From Buttiauxella sp049686335 (GTDB lineage: Bacteria; Pseudomonadota; Gammaproteobacteria; Enterobacterales; Enterobacteriaceae), in assembly GCF_049686335.1 (NCBI RefSeq), contig NZ_JBAVHX010000004.1:496001-560000 (forward strand): 64,000 nucleotides of DNA. The letters run 5' to 3'. Below, piece after piece: positions 26,397 to 34,132 of the stretch. The notes under the pieces are model-generated. The model did no database searches, was not told the DNA's origin, and was given only the letters and a program-made list of their open reading frames with translations. How positions within the stretch are numbered: position 1 is the stretch's first letter; each line of letters starts with the position of its first letter. Made by a program: the position numbers and the translations under genes.

Positions 26397-27383
26397 GTGA
26401 CGACCTCTCAGAGCGTTTCAATATCCCGCAAAGCTCGCGTCATTCGCTGGCTGGCTTCGATTATGCTGGTTAGCGCAACAATGGCCTCGTTTCAAGCTGC
26501 CGCCAACTCTTACCCTTTGCCGCCCGAAGGAAGCCGTCTGATCGGCAAGAATTTTTTCCATGTGGTGGAGGATAATGGGGGGTCGCTTGAGGCGATTGCG
26601 AAAAAATACAATGTCGGTTTCCTGGCTTTACTGCAGGCAAATCCAGGTGTTGACCCTTATGTTCCTCGTGCAGGAAGCGTGCTGACCATCCCGCGTCAGA
26701 TGTTGTTACCTGATGCGCCTCGCCAGGGGCTGGTACTTAACCTCGCCGAGTTGCGGGTGTATTACTATCCGGCAGGTAAAAACAGCGTCACCGTTTACCC
26801 GATTGGTATTGGCCAACTGGGTGGAGACACCGTGACGCCAACCATGGTGACGACCGTTTCAGATAAGCGAGCCAACCCAACCTGGACGCCAACTGCCAAT
26901 ATCCGCGCACGTTACCTGGCAAATGGCATCAAACTCCCAGGCGTGGTGCCAGCCGGGCCGGATAACCCAATGGGTCACCATGCGATTCGCCTCGCCGCCC
27001 ATGGTGGTGTCTACCTGTTACACGGCACCAACGCTGACTTTGGTATTGGGATGCGCGTGAGTTCTGGTTGCATTCGCCTGCGCGATGACGATATTAAAGC
27101 TCTGTATAAAGAGATGCCGGTCGGCACGCCTGTGCGAATCATCAATACCGCGATCAAAACCTCGGTCGAACCCGATGGCACCCGTTTAGTGGAAGTGCAT
27201 CAGCCGCTGTCGAAAGATATTAATGACGATCCCAAAGTGCTGCCGATCGTGCTGACCGAGCAGATGAAACAGTTCCAGTCCGCAACTGAAACGGATGCCG
27301 TGGTGATGGAACAAGCGATGCAACACCGTTCTGGTATGCCAGTAGAGGTGAACGCACAGAGCGTTCCAACCAACGAAATTTAG
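26397..27383 (+). CDS. ldtC: L,D-transpeptidase LdtC
   Basis: LdtC (YcfS) attaches Braun lipoprotein to peptidoglycan in the periplasm. The 328-residue precursor has an N-terminal signal sequence (hydrophobic WLASIMLVSATMASFQAAA), a LysM-like domain (FHVVEDNGGSLEAIAKKY, then LLQANPGVDPYVPRAGS), and the YkuD catalytic domain with HGTNADFGIGMRVSSGCIRL, where the Cys is the nucleophile. The start is GTG 26397, which gives a longer N-terminus than K-12; the exact start is uncertain but does not alter the mature protein. SD AAAGG lies upstream. Confidence 0.95.
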   Translation: MTTSQSVSISRKARVIRWLASIMLVSATMASFQAAANSYPLPPEGSRLIGKNFFHVVEDNGGSLEAIAKKYNVGFLALLQANPGVDPYVPRAGSVLTIPRQMLLPDAPRQGLVLNLAELRVYYYPAGKNSVTVYPIGIGQLGGDTVTPTMVTTVSDKRANPTWTPTANIRARYLANGIKLPGVVPAGPDNPMGHHAIRLAAHGGVYLLHGTNADFGIGMRVSSGCIRLRDDDIKALYKEMPVGTPVRIINTAIKTSVEPDGTRLVEVHQPLSKDINDDPKVLPIVLTEQMKQFQSATETDAVVMEQAMQHRSGMPVEVNAQSVPTNEI

Positions 27384-27419
27384 CTTTTTCCATTGGTGAA
27401 TAGATACTAAACAGGTGTT

Positions 27420-27493
27420 GTAGGGTGGATAAGCGTTAGCGTCATCCACCATTTTCATCAGTTTTGTCAGATGACGCTGCGCTTATCAGACCT
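27420..27493. repeat. REP-like palindrome pair (ldtC-bhsA gap)
   Basis: Two palindromes stand side by side: GTGGATAAGCG-TTA-GCGTCATCCAC, and then CAGATGACGCTGCGCTTATC. Together they resemble a BIME-type pair in opposite orientation. The first shares its core with the repeats at 16265, 33269, 42113 and 55379. Confidence 0.7.
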
Positions 27494-27516
27494 GGGAAGA
27501 GGTTTATGTTGAGCTT

Positions 27517-27547
27517 AAAGGCCCTGTTTTTAACAGGGCCTTTTTTT
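27517..27547. terminator. Strong terminator between ldtC and bhsA
   Basis: AAAGGCCCTG and CAGGGCC(TTT) form a stem of at least 7 G-C-rich pairs with a 7-base loop, followed by seven T residues on the plus strand. The A tract on the other side makes it plausibly bidirectional, serving ldtC and the convergent bhsA. Confidence 0.88.
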
Positions 27548-27579
27548 GGATTCTTAAGCAATGCTCAGAGGGTAGTTAT

Positions 27580-27837
27580 TTACTTATAGATAACCGCAGT
27601 CCCGTGCAAAGTATTTGGGCCAGTCACTGAAGTAATACGGTAAGAACTTGCACCCATTTGGTCTGCTTTTTCAGCAAGTTGCGCTTCCAGAGAATCGAGG
27701 TTAGTCCCGGCTGTTGCAGTCACAGTACCGATTTTCTGTTGGCCTGCTGGAGTGGCTTGCACTTCTACAGCGGCGAAGCTTGCGAAAGAAACTGAGCTAA
27801 GAACAACGGCAGCGATCAGAGTTTTTACGTTTTTCAT
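27580..27837 (-). CDS. bhsA: Multiple stress resistance protein BhsA
   Basis: BhsA (YcfR, ComC) is a small DUF1471/YhcN-family envelope protein that lowers copper permeability and affects biofilm and stress survival. The 85-residue precursor has a signal peptide with cleavage expected after ASFA (before AVEVQATP) and the conserved C-terminus SYRITSVTGPNTLHGTAVIY. Length equals that of E. coli. It is divergent from comR, its known copper-responsive repressor in E. coli, and carries a CRP-like site about 70 bp upstream. Confidence 0.97.
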   Translation of the reverse strand: MKNVKTLIAAVVLSSVSFASFAAVEVQATPAGQQKIGTVTATAGTNLDSLEAQLAEKADQMGASSYRITSVTGPNTLHGTAVIYK

Positions 27838-27907
27838 GTTATGTACCTTGAGCAGTTGATTTGTAAGGTCGTAAAGTTATTTACTTAACGATCGATAACT
27901 AAATCAT

Positions 27908-27929
27908 AAACGTGATCTGCATCACACGT
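27908..27929 (-). promoter_or_regulatory. CRP-like binding site upstream of bhsA
   Basis: The core CGTGATCTGCATCACACG closely fits the CRP consensus half-sites TGTGA-N6-TCACA (one mismatch in the left half). It is 71-92 bp upstream of the bhsA start codon in the bhsA-comR divergent region. Catabolite control of bhsA is an inference. Confidence 0.5.
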
Positions 27930-28044
27930 CAAATTAATTTTATAACGTTCATTAACTATTTTATAAAAGTACTATTTATCATTAAGATAGGATTAATTTA
28001 TTTTTATCCTAAATGCCTGTAGCTACTGCGGGTTTTTATTTTTA

Positions 28045-28060
28045 TAATGATCGTTCATTA
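28045..28060. promoter_or_regulatory. Candidate ComR operator
   Basis: TAATGATCGTTCATTA is a perfect 6-4-6 inverted repeat 26 bp before comR. The half-site with flank, CGTTCATTAA, recurs at 27946-27955 nearer bhsA. A TetR-family dimer bound here could control both divergent genes, as ComR does in E. coli. Confidence 0.45.
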
Positions 28061-28085
28061 AACAGACAAAGGTTCAACGGCGCAC

Positions 28086-28718
28086 ATGTCATCTGATACA
28101 AGTTGCATTAAAAAAAGCCGTGGCCGTCCGAAGGTGTTTGACAGGGAAGCAGCACTCGACAAGGCCATGGCTCTGTTCTGGCAACACGGTTATGAAGCCA
28201 CCTCGATGGCGCATTTGGTCGAAGCTACGGGCGCAAAAGCCCCGACGCTGTATGCCGAATTCACCAATAAAGAAGGGCTATTCCGGGCGGTGCTGGATCG
28301 TTATATTGCGCGTTTTACGCAAATGCGTGAGGCGTGCTTGTTCTGCGAAGAACGGACGCTTGAAGAAGCGTTGGAAGATTATTTATCGTTGATTGCCAAA
28401 CTCTTTACCGAGAAAGACACACCAACGGGATGTTTTATTATCTGTACTTCGTCAGTACTTGCGGCCTCTTCGGAAGATATTGCCGCCGTGATAAAAACAC
28501 GCCAGTCGATGCAGGAAGAAACGTTGGTACGTTTTCTGACTAAACGTCAGGAGAAAGGTGAAATACCTGCCAGCAGCTGCGTTCGTAAGCTGGCTAAATA
28601 CCTGTGCTGTATTATTCAGGGGATGTCGGTAAGTGCGCGTGAAAACGCCAGCTATGACGAGCTTTTGCAGATAGTGAACACCACCATGCGTCTGATGCCT
28701 GAACTGAAGAAAATCTAA
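28086..28718 (+). CDS. comR: TetR-family copper-responsive repressor ComR
   Basis: ComR represses bhsA (comC) and releases it when copper is present. The 210-residue product equals the E. coli length; the helix-turn-helix domain is at about residues 15-65 (GRPKVFDREAALDKAM, then GYEATSMAHLVEATGAKAPT and LYAEFTNKEGLFRAVLDRYI), followed by a ligand domain with several cysteines (CLFC, GCFIICTS, CC in YLCCIIQGMS). It is divergent from bhsA and convergent with the siderophore-interacting protein gene. Confidence 0.93.
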   Translation: MSSDTSCIKKSRGRPKVFDREAALDKAMALFWQHGYEATSMAHLVEATGAKAPTLYAEFTNKEGLFRAVLDRYIARFTQMREACLFCEERTLEEALEDYLSLIAKLFTEKDTPTGCFIICTSSVLAASSEDIAAVIKTRQSMQEETLVRFLTKRQEKGEIPASSCVRKLAKYLCCIIQGMSVSARENASYDELLQIVNTTMRLMPELKKI

Positions 28719-28726
28719 ATGCAGTG

Positions 28727-28760
28727 AGGCGGATTACTCAAATTCATCCGCCTTATCTTT
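28727..28760. terminator. Stem-loop between comR and the siderophore-interacting protein gene
   Basis: AGGCGGAT and ATCCGCCT form an 8-bp stem with an 11-base loop, followed by TATCTTTT. It lies 8 bp after comR and just beyond the 3' end of the convergent gene. Confidence 0.55.
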
Positions 28761-28769
28761 TGCAGTACT

Positions 28770-29663
28770 TTATTTCTGGCGTCCTTTACTCCAGTAAGCC
28801 ATAAAGTTGATAGCATCGTGGTTTACCCCACATTCCCCAATCAAATAACGCCGCAGCATTTTCACCACAGTCGATTCCCCGGCAACCCATCCATAAAACG
28901 TCGTACTGTCGGTGGTGGCTTTATCCCACAGCAATTCGCCTTCAGCTTCCTCGTTGATCGCTTCAACAACTCCAGCCGTTTTAGGCAGTTGCGCTTCGGC
29001 TTTTACCGCAGGTAATAAGCACTCGCCGTGGCTGGCATTCGCGGGTTTACGCGGCAACCAGTGAATACGGGCGAAGCTAAATTCGCTTAAATCAACACAA
29101 TCCCCCTGCTCTGGCACTTCAAAAAATGCCTGGATTTGCGGAGGGTTTTGCTGAGCCGCCAGCAATTCAAGAATCCCCCGCGCCGCTGGCAGTGCGGTTT
29201 CATCGGCAATAATTAATCCCTGACGCAAGCCTGCCGGTGGCGTCCATTCATAACCGCCGCTGTCTTGCGGGTAATCTGCATTGGGGGCGACGATTTGGAT
29301 TTGATCACCGGGTTTCGAGGCGATCGCCCATGCGGAGGCCGGTCCTTCTGTTCCATGACTGACGAATTCAACCGTCACCTCCTGGCGCTCGCGGTCAACG
29401 TGGCGCAAGGTGTAAGTGCGCACAATCGGCCGCTTCTCTTTGGGCAATTCTTGCAGCAACTGATACCACTGCGCTTGCTCAGGCAAAGCGGGGATCGAGC
29501 CATCCTCTGATGGGAATAGCATTTTGATTCGTTGGTCCGGCGAATCACATTTCATTCTGGCAACATCGACGCCGCCAAATACCAGGCTCAACAGTGATGG
29601 TGAAACCTGCGATTTATTCACTAGCTGCACATTAAACAATCGATAGCCTTGCACTCCAGACAT
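28770..29663 (-). CDS. Siderophore-interacting protein (FAD-dependent ferric-siderophore reductase)
   Basis: The 297-residue protein belongs to the ViuB/YqjH siderophore-interacting family, which uses NAD(P)H and FAD to reduce iron from imported ferric siderophores in the cytoplasm. Family marks are the FAD-binding RTYTLRHVD (about residues 90-98), the NAD-site-like IIADETALPAARGILELL, and the C-terminal GWVAGESTVVKMLRRYL with the closing YWSKGRQK. It is somewhat longer than YqjH. ATG 29661-29663 follows AAGGAG at ideal spacing; a 9-codon longer frame is rejected. It is divergent from iutA and shares a Fur-box-bearing gap, so it probably frees iron from the siderophore IutA imports. Confidence 0.88.
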   Translation of the reverse strand: MSGVQGYRLFNVQLVNKSQVSPSLLSLVFGGVDVARMKCDSPDQRIKMLFPSEDGSIPALPEQAQWYQLLQELPKEKRPIVRTYTLRHVDRERQEVTVEFVSHGTEGPASAWAIASKPGDQIQIVAPNADYPQDSGGYEWTPPAGLRQGLIIADETALPAARGILELLAAQQNPPQIQAFFEVPEQGDCVDLSEFSFARIHWLPRKPANASHGECLLPAVKAEAQLPKTAGVVEAINEEAEGELLWDKATTDSTTFYGWVAGESTVVKMLRRYLIGECGVNHDAINFMAYWSKGRQK

Positions 29664-29764
29664 TTCGACTCCTTTGCCGCTCACGGCCACGCTTGAAAAA
29701 GTAAACCACAGAAATCATGTGATTATTCATAAGATTAATTTGAGAAATACTATCAATTGAGATT

Positions 29765-29783
29765 GATAATGAGAACCGTTATC
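29765..29783. promoter_or_regulatory. Fur box between the reductase gene and iutA
   Basis: GATAATGAGAACCGTTATC matches 15 of 19 positions of the Fur consensus GATAATGATAATCATTATC. It is preceded by AATTGAGATTGATAAT, which could hold an overlapping second site. Its place in the 187-bp divergent gap fits iron repression of both genes. Confidence 0.82.
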
Positions 29784-29850
29784 GGCAAAATTCTGTGCGT
29801 TCATATTACAAAACATTTTTAAATGTTAATTATTTCCCATCCAAGGAAAG

Positions 29851-32046
29851 ATGATGATGCATAAAAACGCGCGCTGGGTGCTTAACCCGTTGCTTCTGGC
29901 GATGATGTCTCCGGCTTTCGCACAGCAAACGTCCGAAGAAAACATTACGGTTTCTGCCAACCGTATGCACCGCACCGTTGCTGAGATGGCGCAGACCACC
30001 TGGGTTATCGAAGGTGCTGAGCTTGAACAACAGATCCAGGGTGGCAAAGAGCTGAAAGATGCCCTTGCGCAGCTCATTCCTGGTCTGGATGTGGGTAGCC
30101 AGAGTCGTACCAACTACGGCATGAATATGCGTGGCCGTTCTATCGTGGTGTTAGTGGATGGTGTGCGCCTGAACTCGTCCCGTACCGATAGTCGCCAGTT
30201 GGATTCTATTGACCCGTTCAATATCGAGCATATTGAAGTCATCTCCGGCGCCACGTCACTGTATGGCGGCGGCAGTACCGGTGGCCTGATTAATATCGTG
30301 ACCAAAAAAGGCCAGCCTGAAACTCAGATGGAATTTGAAACCGGTCTTAAATCAGGTTTCAACAGCAGCAAAGATCATGATGAGCGTGTTGCGGGTGCCA
30401 TATCAGGTGGTAACGACCATGCTTCCGGGCGTCTTTCAGTGGCTTATCAAAAGTTTGGCGGTTGGTTTGATGGCAATGGCGACCAGACCTTGCTCGACAA
30501 TACCCAGACCGGTTTGCAATATTCAGACCGTCTGGATGTAATGGGCACCGGTACGTTAAATATTGATGAAACTCAACAACTCCAGTTGGTGACGCAGTAC
30601 TACAAAAGCCAGGGTGATGATGATTACGGCCTTAATCTGGGGCAGAATTTTTCTGCAGTAACCGGTAACGGCAAGGCGTATGTTAGCGATGAGCTGAATT
30701 CAGACCGCATTCCTGGCACCGAACGCCATCTGATTAGCCTGCAATACTCCAACAGCGATTTCCTCGGCCAGGAATTGGTTGGGCAGATTTATTATCGTGA
30801 TGAATCGCTGACGTTCTATCCGTTCCCGACGCTGACCCGTAACACGGTCACCAGCTTCTCCGCTTCTCAGCAAGACACTGACCAGTACGGTGCAAAACTG
30901 GCGCTGACCAGCCAACCGCTCGACGGCTGGCAGATAACGTATGGTGTCGACGCCGATCACGAGAGCTTTACCTCGAATCAGATGTTCTTTGATTTGGCGA
31001 AAGCTAACGCCTCGGGTGGCCTGAACAACCAGAGTATTTATACCACTGGCCGCTACCCTGGCTACACCATCACTAACCTCGCCCCGTTCCTGCAAACCAG
31101 TTATGACATCAACGACTTGTTTACTGTTAGTGGCGGTGTGCGCTACCAGTGGACTGAGAATAAAGTGGATGACTTTATTGGGTTCACTCAGCAACAAGGC
31201 ATTGCGAACGGTATCGCAAATTCAGCCGATGCTATCCCTGGCGGCAGCACCGATTACGACAACGCGTTGTTCAATGCCGGTGTGCTGATGCACATCACCG
31301 AACGCCAACAAGCGTGGTTCAACTTCTCGCAAGGTGTTGAGTTGCCTGATCCGGGCAAATATTACGGCAATGGCACTTACCGCCTGTCGAATGGCCATTA
31401 CCAGCTCCTGAATAGTGTGAACGTTGGGCAGTCTAAACTTCAGGGGATCAAGGTCGATTCTTATGAGTTAGGCTGGCGCTATACCGGTGATAGCCTGCGC
31501 AGCCAGGTTGCGGCGTACTATTCCTTGTCCGATAAGTCTATCGCCATCAACCGTGCCGATATGACCATCAATGTACAGGACGATCAGCGCCGTATTTACG
31601 GTGTTGAAGGTGCAGTGGATTACTTCATTCCGGACTCAAACTGGAGCACCGGTGTTAACTTCAACGTGCTGAAATCCGAGACGAAAGTTGACGGAAAATG
31701 GCAGAAATGGGACGTGATATACGCCAGCCCATCAAAAGCCACCGCCTACGTTGGCTGGGCACCTGATCCGTGGAGCCTGCGAGTGCAAAGCCAGCAGACC
31801 TTTGATTTGACCGATGCGAGCGACAATAAGATCAATGGCTACAACACTATCGACTTTATTGGGAGCTATGCTTTGCCTGTGGGCAAACTCAGCTTCAGCA
31901 TCGAAAACTTGCTGGATGAAGATTACACCACCGTGTGGGGCCAGCGCGCACCGCTGCTGTACAGCCCAACTTACGGCAGCCCATCGCTGTATGAATACAA
32001 AGGCCGGGGACGCACTTACGGCGTGAACTATTCGCTGCTGTTCTAA
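29851..32046 (+). CDS. iutA: Ferric aerobactin TonB-dependent receptor IutA
   Basis: IutA imports ferric aerobactin across the outer membrane with TonB energy. The 731-residue precursor closely follows plasmid/ExPEC IutA: signal peptide ending PAFA, TonB box region EENITVSANR, the plug (MAQTTWVIEGAELEQQIQGG, then LIPGLDVGSQSRTNYGMNMR and ISGATSLYGGGSTGGLINIV), and a 22-stranded barrel closing YGVNYSLLF with a terminal Phe. The start may be the first ATG or the second (29854), given AAGGA just upstream. In classic loci iutA follows iucABCD; here no aerobactin biosynthesis gene is present, which suggests use of foreign aerobactin or synthesis elsewhere. Confidence 0.95.
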   Translation: MMMHKNARWVLNPLLLAMMSPAFAQQTSEENITVSANRMHRTVAEMAQTTWVIEGAELEQQIQGGKELKDALAQLIPGLDVGSQSRTNYGMNMRGRSIVVLVDGVRLNSSRTDSRQLDSIDPFNIEHIEVISGATSLYGGGSTGGLINIVTKKGQPETQMEFETGLKSGFNSSKDHDERVAGAISGGNDHASGRLSVAYQKFGGWFDGNGDQTLLDNTQTGLQYSDRLDVMGTGTLNIDETQQLQLVTQYYKSQGDDDYGLNLGQNFSAVTGNGKAYVSDELNSDRIPGTERHLISLQYSNSDFLGQELVGQIYYRDESLTFYPFPTLTRNTVTSFSASQQDTDQYGAKLALTSQPLDGWQITYGVDADHESFTSNQMFFDLAKANASGGLNNQSIYTTGRYPGYTITNLAPFLQTSYDINDLFTVSGGVRYQWTENKVDDFIGFTQQQGIANGIANSADAIPGGSTDYDNALFNAGVLMHITERQQAWFNFSQGVELPDPGKYYGNGTYRLSNGHYQLLNSVNVGQSKLQGIKVDSYELGWRYTGDSLRSQVAAYYSLSDKSIAINRADMTINVQDDQRRIYGVEGAVDYFIPDSNWSTGVNFNVLKSETKVDGKWQKWDVIYASPSKATAYVGWAPDPWSLRVQSQQTFDLTDASDNKINGYNTIDFIGSYALPVGKLSFSIENLLDEDYTTVWGQRAPLLYSPTYGSPSLYEYKGRGRTYGVNYSLLF

Positions 32047-32069
32047 GTTAAGGTTCGATAAAACGACTC

Positions 32070-32101
32070 ACACAGGCTGGTGAAACCCAGCCTGTGTTTT
32101 T
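32070..32101 (+). terminator. Rho-independent terminator after iutA
   Basis: ACACAGGCTGG and CCAGCCTGTGT form an 11-bp stem with a short loop (about 6-7 bases), ending in a T run, 23 bp after iutA. Confidence 0.9.
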
Positions 32102-32200
32102 ACGCGTGTTCACACATTCCTGCTCGACCGAAGCGTAATAGTCATTTAAAACATAAGGACTCTTATTATTGATGCAGTTTATATTTGGTAAGGTCAAAGT

Positions 32201-33229
32201 ATGCTGGCAGGGTTTATTGGTTTAGGTTCGGTCATCGAAACAGCTTATCTTCCGGCGTTACGCCGTATATCTCCTCCCGATCTGGAGCTTTATGGATTTG
32301 ACGTCGACACCACGCGTCAAATAGACGGTATCAGCCGCTGTGATTCTCTGGAGGCCTTACTGGCATTGCCCCTCGACGTGGTGCTGATAACCACCTCTTC
32401 GCTTCATCATCTCCCTGTACTTGAGCGAGTACTGCAAAGCAACGTCCCAGCGATTGTGGTTGAAAAGCCCGTTGCCGCCACACTTGCACAACTCGAAAAA
32501 CTCGAAACAGTGCTTCAAGAGCCGCAAATTGCCGCTCGCGTGCTGGCGTTAGATCACTGGATGGTTCGCACTCAAGCCTGCGACCACATTCACATCTTCA
32601 ATGAAATAAGCCGAATTGAAGGGTTCTTATGCGAACCCAGCGGATTTAACGCAGCGGGCGAGCCTGTTGCGCTGAACTTCGTCACGGGTGAAGCGGATAC
32701 CCGTCAGTTGCGCCATCCTGACGGCGTTATTGTCGACATTGGGACTCATGTTCTCGCCATGATGCGCGAAACAGTTCGTCTACTCGGCGGGAATGACCGG
32801 CTAAGCGTTGAACTCACTTACGCCCGTGACCGTCTGGGTAATGCGATTGCCACCGGTGATGTAACGACTGCCGAAGGTGAAGCACTGTTAAGCGGCACCA
32901 TGAGCGATATCCCGTTTACCCTGCATCTCAATAAATATGCCGGGCCGGCAGGCGGGCAAAAAGGTATGCGAATTTATCTTCATGACGGGCAAATCATCAA
33001 TATCGATCGTGAAGGTGCGAATGAAGTGGTTGAGTGGATCACTGACAACGATACTGAGCGCCAGCTGATTGCCGGGCCGCTTTATGATCGCTGTTTGAAT
33101 GATGTGGTATTTGGCGAGAAAAGAGTGTTTTTGCGCACGCCAGAAGCGATCCCGGCTTACACGCAACGGCGGATAACTGAAGTAACCGCACTGTTGAAAC
33201 TTCAGCAGCAGTTACGGGGCAGCCACTAA
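32201..33229 (+). CDS. Gfo/Idh/MocA-family oxidoreductase
   Basis: The 342-residue protein has an N-terminal NAD(P)-binding Rossmann fold (GFIGLGSVIETAYLPALRR), the family's EKP motif in VVEKPVAATLAQLEKLE, and a C-terminal substrate domain including VDIGTHVLAMMRETVRLLGG. Members oxidise or reduce sugars, inositols or related compounds; the substrate cannot be told. AAGGT precedes ATG 32201. It has no counterpart at this locus in E. coli K-12 and follows iutA in the same direction, separated by a terminator. A weak Fur-like sequence (CATAAGGACTCTTATTATT, 32152-32170) lies upstream, so a link with iron is possible but unproven. Confidence 0.85.
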   Translation: MLAGFIGLGSVIETAYLPALRRISPPDLELYGFDVDTTRQIDGISRCDSLEALLALPLDVVLITTSSLHHLPVLERVLQSNVPAIVVEKPVAATLAQLEKLETVLQEPQIAARVLALDHWMVRTQACDHIHIFNEISRIEGFLCEPSGFNAAGEPVALNFVTGEADTRQLRHPDGVIVDIGTHVLAMMRETVRLLGGNDRLSVELTYARDRLGNAIATGDVTTAEGEALLSGTMSDIPFTLHLNKYAGPAGGQKGMRIYLHDGQIINIDREGANEVVEWITDNDTERQLIAGPLYDRCLNDVVFGEKRVFLRTPEAIPAYTQRRITEVTALLKLQQQLRGSH

Positions 33230-33236
33230 CAAAAAA

Positions 33237-33268
33237 CCCATCTTTATAGATGGGCTTACATTTTTTTT
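33237..33268 (+). terminator. Probable terminator after the oxidoreductase gene
   Basis: CCCATC and GATGGG form a 6-bp stem with a 6-base loop, and eight T residues follow 6 bases later. It is 7 bp after the stop codon. Confidence 0.6.
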
Positions 33269-33344
33269 GGTGGATGACGCGACCGCTTATCCACCCTACA
33301 AAACCGAAATTTCGTAGGTCGGATAAACGTAAGTGCCATCCGAC
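33269..33344. repeat. REP-like palindrome pair (oxidoreductase-ycfJ gap)
   Basis: GGTGGATGACGCGACCGCTTATCCACC-CTAC (33269-33300 region) is followed by GTCGGATAAACG...CCATCCGAC (33318-33344). The two palindromes face each other with GTAGG/CCTAC between them, as in BIME-like arrangements. Confidence 0.7.
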
Positions 33345-33379
33345 ATTTTTCGAATGTGAGCCCCGCTCATCATTCACCG

Positions 33380-33916
33380 TTAGATTTTATTCAAAACTAA
33401 CTGGCCGTTATTATCCAGCGGGATCTGCGTGCCAGGATCTTTATCCATACGGATTTTGCCCTGCTGATCGCCAATGCGATACGTTACGTCATAACCGAGC
33501 ATTTTCTCTGATTTGTCGTAAACCGTTTTACACTTCTGTTGTGTGGTGGTGTAAGTGTCACGGTCTTGCATGTTGCCTTGCACCTGGTTACCTGCGTAAC
33601 CACCGCCCAATGCACCCACGACCGTAGCCACATCTTTACCACGCCCACCACCAAACTGATGACCAATTACCCCACCGGCGACGGCACCCAGCGCAGAACC
33701 GATAATACGATTATCATCCTGTACCGGGCGACGATGAGTAACCGCGACGTTCTGGCACTCTTTGCGCGGCGTTTTGACGGTTTCCTTAATTGGCGTCGCT
33801 GACACCACCTGTGCATACTGAGGACCACGGTCAAAAACATTCATGCTTGCAACCGCCGCCACACCCAGTGCTGCGGCCACACCGATACCTATACCCGCTA
33901 ACATTGATTTATTCAC
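33380..33916 (-). CDS. ycfJ: YcfJ, glycine-zipper envelope protein
   Basis: The 178-residue protein matches E. coli YcfJ. It has an N-terminal hydrophobic segment (LAGIGIGVAAALGVAAVAS), a conserved middle (KTPRKECQNVAVTHRRPVQD) and a glycine-zipper 2TM domain (GAVAGGVIGHQFGGGRGKD, then VVGALGGGYAGNQVQG). It is linked with biofilm and stress responses in relatives, and its molecular role is unknown. In K-12 it neighbours comR directly; here three genes lie between them. Confidence 0.95.
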   Translation of the reverse strand: MNKSMLAGIGIGVAAALGVAAVASMNVFDRGPQYAQVVSATPIKETVKTPRKECQNVAVTHRRPVQDDNRIIGSALGAVAGGVIGHQFGGGRGKDVATVVGALGGGYAGNQVQGNMQDRDTYTTTQQKCKTVYDKSEKMLGYDVTYRIGDQQGKIRMDKDPGTQIPLDNNGQLVLNKI

Positions 33917-34085
33917 AGGACATCCTCCTGACTTTGCTATTGCTTATAGTTTGCAACCAGGAACGGGTTCAGACAAATCAGACAACGGATGAAAAGTGCG
34001 GATTGATACGGCGAAAGCGGGTGTTTGGGAGAATTCCTAAGCGTTAAAAGCAGGTTTATGAAATTTTATGCTGCTTTACTGCAAC

Positions 34086-34111
34086 AAAAAAACCCGGCCG
34101 GAGCCGGGTTT
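34086..34111 (-). terminator. Rho-independent terminator of ndh
   Basis: On the minus strand AACCCGGC and GCCGGGTT form an 8-bp stem with a 4-base loop followed by T residues, 22 bp beyond the ndh stop. Confidence 0.92.
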
Positions 34112-34132
34112 GAATGTCATGCTGAAAGGCGA

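Noticed and set aside
28770..33229. Aerobactin biosynthesis genes iucABCD
   Set aside because: Searched for beside iutA because they are its usual partners; none of the frames in this region resembles them.
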